From positions 32,664,865 to 32,728,864 of the forward strand of contig CM025850.1 of NCBI GenBank assembly GCA_003952965.2: DNA of 64,000 nt, in the 5' to 3' direction. The stretch is from Morella rubra (Eukaryota > Streptophyta > Magnoliopsida > Fagales > Myricaceae). Of the stretch, positions 59,801-64,000 are shown in pieces. The stretch's first letter is position 1; every line of letters starts with the position of its first letter. The notes under the pieces are model-generated. The model made no database searches. It was not told the DNA's origin and saw only the letters and a list, made by a program, of their open reading frames with translations. Made by a program: the position numbers and the translations under genes.

Positions 59801-60263
59801 GGAAAGTTCAACACCAACAAGAGAGAGGGAAGAGGAAAAAAGGGGGGGGGGGGTTGTTCTGGTAAAAGTTCAGACAAAAAAAAACAATCAAAACAGAAGA
59901 TTGAATTTAAGAGAAAGGGGGGCAGGGAAATTTCTTTTAGGTAAAGGAAGTGCTGCCTTGCACAGTGTTTTACGATGTATACACAGTGCAAGTGCACGAG
60001 TCCGTCCATAATAAGGATACAATAAGTTCACAAAAAACGAGAGAACAGAACACTCCGCAAAGAGAGGCAGCCTCAATACCCTCCCATTGCAAGACGAGTG
60101 TGAATTTAGCAAGCAATCCCGTATAAAAGACCGGGATCTAACTCTGTTCTGTGAGTCCGTGGGAGACCTATATCTACCACTACCCAAATAACTGTACAGA
60201 CCAAACCTAAAATCATAAATAAAAAAACAAAAAAGATCCTATAACATAAGGCACCAACATCAT
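56864..60263. other. AT-rich intergenic sequence
   Basis: Mostly AT-rich with T-tracts (57103-57113, 57629-57640) up to about 58600. The segment 58900-60263 is less AT-rich and contains a poly(G) run at 59842-59853. Part of it may be the 3' untranslated region of the gene ending at 60264. No coding region is supported. Confidence 0.4.
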
Positions 60264-60442
60264 TCACACGTAGATCCCATTGCCATTGCTATAAACGCCA
60301 TCATGCAACAGATTAATGGGCTTAGTTGCAGTTCCATTTTGGTAGGCTTTGACTTTTGGCGGATCACTTCCTACTCCTTTTGGGACATTCCTTTGGCTTC
60401 CAGAGCCTTGTAAGGCAGCATCCAACTCCCCACATGCTGAAG
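60264..60442 (-). CDS. Terminal exon of an unidentified gene
   Basis: On the reverse strand an acceptor (..ACTCATAG, exon from 60442) opens a frame of 58 residues ending in TGA at 60264. It contains SACGELDAALQGSGS, PPKVKAYQNGTATKP and the C-terminal LHDGVYSNGNGIYV. The polar, low-complexity-free composition and clean acceptor suggest a genuine last exon, with the rest of the gene at higher coordinates. I found no matching exons between 60540 and 64000 and do not recognise the family. Confidence 0.4.
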
Positions 60443-63400
60443 CTATGAGTCCTAAATTCGACATGAGAATGAAAGGATTTGCAAGTTATCATTTCAGAGC
60501 TTTGAGGCCAAAATGGAGATATATACCTCCTGTTGCTTAACAGAAGACAAATAAAAAAAAGTAGAACTCAACAATTAAATGGCAACACTATACAGTAGCA
60601 TTTGAATCCTCTCCCAAAACACAAAATCTCCTTCCCCTCCTATTACTCAAATTTCAACCCTCTTGGGTTCAAAACCTCTAGGATTAGAGAATTGACAGCC
60701 TGAGGCCCACTCGAGCAGAACAAATCAAGTTATTTCAGCTATTCCACTGCTCTTAACTAGTCCAGGAATTGATGCACATATTTTCAAAGCAGTGAGAAAG
60801 GAAAAGCAACGACACTTGAACCTTTCACACCAGAACAACATTTTGACACAACACGCAAATAGATGGGAATAAACAGTCGACATGTTCAGGAGGCGAGAGA
60901 CGCTATATTGGACTGGAGTTCACTAAATCGCAAAAATACAAACACAAGGTTAAGATAGTAGTGTATTTTAGAGAATGGAACATATCTATAAGATTGGAAA
61001 ATAAAAGGCAGAAATCTTCCAAACTCTAGAGAACGTAACGAGGAAATTAATAGTCAAAGTAGATGGATCGCTCATTAATAAAGGAAAATCAACTTAAACA
61101 CACCATAATGTCTCACTAAATTTATAATTAGTAAAGTCAACTTGAGATAGGAGATAAATTAAGATATTTGCTAGACAAATAGAGGGTATTGAATTGCTTG
61201 GAAGATTTTTAATGAAGTCCAGTATTCTACTTTATGCACTTGTGCTAATCCTTAGACGAATAGGTAGCGGGCTAGAATTGGATGGTTCAGTTCACTCAAG
61301 AAAAACATTACCTAAACTCACGATCAATACGTGGCAATCGCGGACTTTGTTGTTTGAAAAGTCAAGACCGACAAAGCATTGAGAGCAATAGCCTCTATTA
61401 GACAGTGCACTATTAATTGGACTAGCCTTATAATAACCATCTTCAAACAAACTGAGCTACATAGCAACATTGAATTAGATAACTACCTAAAATCACGTAC
61501 AGATACAATAGAGACTATCAACTGCGTACAATCAAGAACAACAAGATAGATACACACTCATCTGCGCAAAATTGTCAGGAGTTAATCAGGTTTATGGGAT
61601 ATTAAAGGCACAATACATGCATGTGTAAGGAACATTGGCATGGCATAACAATATAATAACATAAAAGGAAGTGAACTAAGATAGATACCTAAAAATAAAG
61701 AGAGAAAAAGTTTTACCAATGGGCTGATTAAGCGGATCATATAGAAATTTTCTTCCGACTTAAAACTATGCAGCGAAACATAAATTAGCGGCTTTAATAT
61801 ATTTTATGCGGGAGAGTCTCATATGAAGGCTGTGTAAAGTGAGATAAGCAAAATAAGAAAGTTGCAATCAAAATCAGAAAGAAATTAATAAGATCTTTAG
61901 GACTTGTATCTGATTAGAATTTGCTAGGTGAACACAGAGGAGTACAAAATTAAAGATGAGTTAAGGAAGACATGAACGAAGGTTGAAAGGATTCAAAAGA
62001 TTAAAACAAACGAAGTTAGTGTAGATTTGAAAGAGCCTTTAGGAAGTAAGAATAATGGTGCCAGTTTCCCTCTCAGTTACGTCGCAAACAGGTGTTATCT
62101 TGCAGGAAAGAGAGGGCCGGCGTTTTCAAGACGTGTTTAGCACTGATATCTAGGATCTGAGCCATAGCTATGATAGAAGAGTACATTAGACCGCTCCCAT
62201 AATGCAAAAAGTAGTCTATATTCCAAATGAAAATATGCTAACATAACTCTTACAATGCGTACTACAGAAGCGGACAATGAGTTTAATAGGCAATTGTGTC
62301 TTCTCTCATGAACGATACTGCTATTATCACCATATGGCCAGAAAGATAGATAATGATAATAAAGATTAGCACAAACTCGGAAGATTATCATTTAGTGGGG
62401 AGGTAAAGGACCTGCTCCAAACTATATTAGGAAACTTAAGAAGCAACCTATGTCCTTGGTGTATATCATAACACTGACGTTATAATAATCAATTCAAAAG
62501 AATAGTTGATTGTGTATTGTACAAAATATGATGTTGGGACAACTATATGAGCATGTATGGATAGGCATCAGATTTTATATTATTATGTACACTCATGTAA
62601 TTGCAATGATAATGAAGAATAGGACAAGTAATTGGGTGTGTATAGAATATATAGATAAAGAACCCGGTAAATGTATAAATAGCATAATGTCAGGCTGCAG
62701 ATATAGTGGGATACACCTGGATATAGTAAGGGCAATATAGAGGCTTTAGACATGAGTCACTAACGATTAACCAATAAAGAGACTTTTCCTTGTGGATTAA
62801 GTCGCACATATCTATGCTACGCACACTCTATTGGATAATTACCTAAGTATTACAGCCTATATACACTGTAAACAGAGCTTAAATAATCTTGCTGTTTATG
62901 CAGACAGATACGAAATTAAATTTAGCACACAGACATAGTGAAGGAATACCTAGTATTCCTGATAATCAGGTGCCTCAATTGAATAAGCCACAAGGACAAC
63001 ATTTAGGTTCACGGCATAGAGTGTTAGTATGAAGTCTCCTAGTAATCGTACGGAGAAAGAAAAAAAGAATATTATGTAGCAAAATACCGTGACAGTCATA
63101 ACGCTCGGCTCTAGATATAATTTTGAGATCAAATATTATTGAGTATAGTCACGAATTGGCTCTAAACCTGTTTCTTCAATATTTCCTTATACATTACATT
63201 TATAAGTATGATTTGGTGAGAATGTCAAAAGAAAAGAGATGATTCAAATCGAAGCACAGGAAATACGTATGTAGTTCTCTTCTAAAAGTTTTTATAAAGA
63301 ATTATCTAACGAATTACATACAGTCTAGATATGCATAATGTGTCATTCTCAGACGTAAAATGCTCACATGAGCATCACTAGTATAAGCAAATAAAAGTCA

Positions 63401-64000
63401 TGATAGGTGAAGCATCTATATCACAGAACAAGTAGGACTATAGAAATGGATATCAGACTAGCAAAAACCATATGGATCAGAATTCTAGTGCATTCACCTA
63501 GACCACCAACAACACGGTCAAAGACATGGATACTTTCTGTGTACTATTGGCCATATTTGTCTGGCTGCATGAAATATTTCACCGTTACATCCAAGTTCAC
63601 CAAACGCTCCGAAATAATCAGCATCTCTACACACAGAAATAACAGAAGGTCATGAGTTATCGACCATACATTAGAGAGTAATAGAGGCGTTTATTAGATT
63701 ATTAATAGCAGTGGTAACCTGCACATATATAAAAATAGAAGTATTAAGTAATGAAGCAAAGTGCCAATAAGATCAAAAATTTTAATAATAAGTATACAAA
63801 AAGACTTTTACATATACATCTGGGAATGAATGCAGCAAAGATGAGGTGTTTACGTCAGTGAAGTAGTAGATGTGGGTTGTATCTAGGAATATATCAAGAA
63901 CGACTATGAGAAAGAAGAAGGAGATAGACTGAGACGATAAATACTCTTAAAGCAGCAAGATGGAAGTACTAGCTATTCCGATGTACACCAAGCGCTAGGC
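60443..64000. other. Right-edge block, no gene or repeat recognised
   Basis: Up to about 60890 the sequence looks like ordinary plant intron or intergenic DNA. From there to the end the + strand is purine-rich, with few homopolymers longer than five bases and only short unmatched frames on either strand. No exon of the gene ending at 60264, no transposon ends and no RNA gene could be identified. Confidence 0.4.

Overview
The window is nuclear DNA of a flowering plant. Every recognisable gene is a plant family, introns have plant-style GT-AG borders, intergenic DNA is AT-rich, and there are many old transposon remnants. I cannot name the species. A run of exactly 1000 N at 51697-52696 shows it is a scaffolded assembly. 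Gene models below were built by hand by joining exons in frame at splice sites. None has been checked against transcripts.

Left part (1-28 kb, genes on +): 5'-truncated non-LTR retrotransposon (LINE) pieces, then a three-exon gene for a small plastid membrane protein (3816-4745), then a tandem pair of nine-exon DGAT2 genes (diacylglycerol acyltransferase 2, last step of triacylglycerol synthesis) at 7719-13397 and 17415-22657. The two copies share exon sizes, splice phases, intron blocks and upstream sequence. Each carries its own transposon in intron 8, and the other copy serves as the empty site: a gag-only copia-type LTR element in copy A and a hAT-like element in copy B. Copy B also has substitutions in normally conserved motifs.

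Right part (28-61 kb, genes on -): a complete ten-exon PIN-LIKES (PILS) auxin-transport gene (28268-33179); a TRAPPC11 gene with an apparent internal deletion and frameshift (36847-40904); a two-exon NADPH-thioredoxin reductase (42480-45000); the 3' ten exons of RRN3/TIF-IA, the RNA polymerase I initiation factor (46388-50377); the 5' six exons of an endosomal NHX5/6-type Na+/H+ antiporter (54656-55884), including a U12-type AT-AC intron; and an unidentified last exon (60264-60442). RRN3 lacks its beginning and NHX lacks its end, both on the side facing the N gap, so the gap is either much larger than 1 kb or a misjoin.

Two blocks (about 24.2-26.7 kb and 60.9-64.0 kb) contain no recognisable gene or repeat and few long homopolymers. 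They look unlike the rest and may be low-accuracy sequence or heavily decayed elements. I found no CRISPR array, rRNA or tRNA gene, and no biological system that is clearly new. The most informative features are the DGAT2 pair with reciprocal insertions, the AT-AC intron and the fold-back elements with readable target-site duplications.
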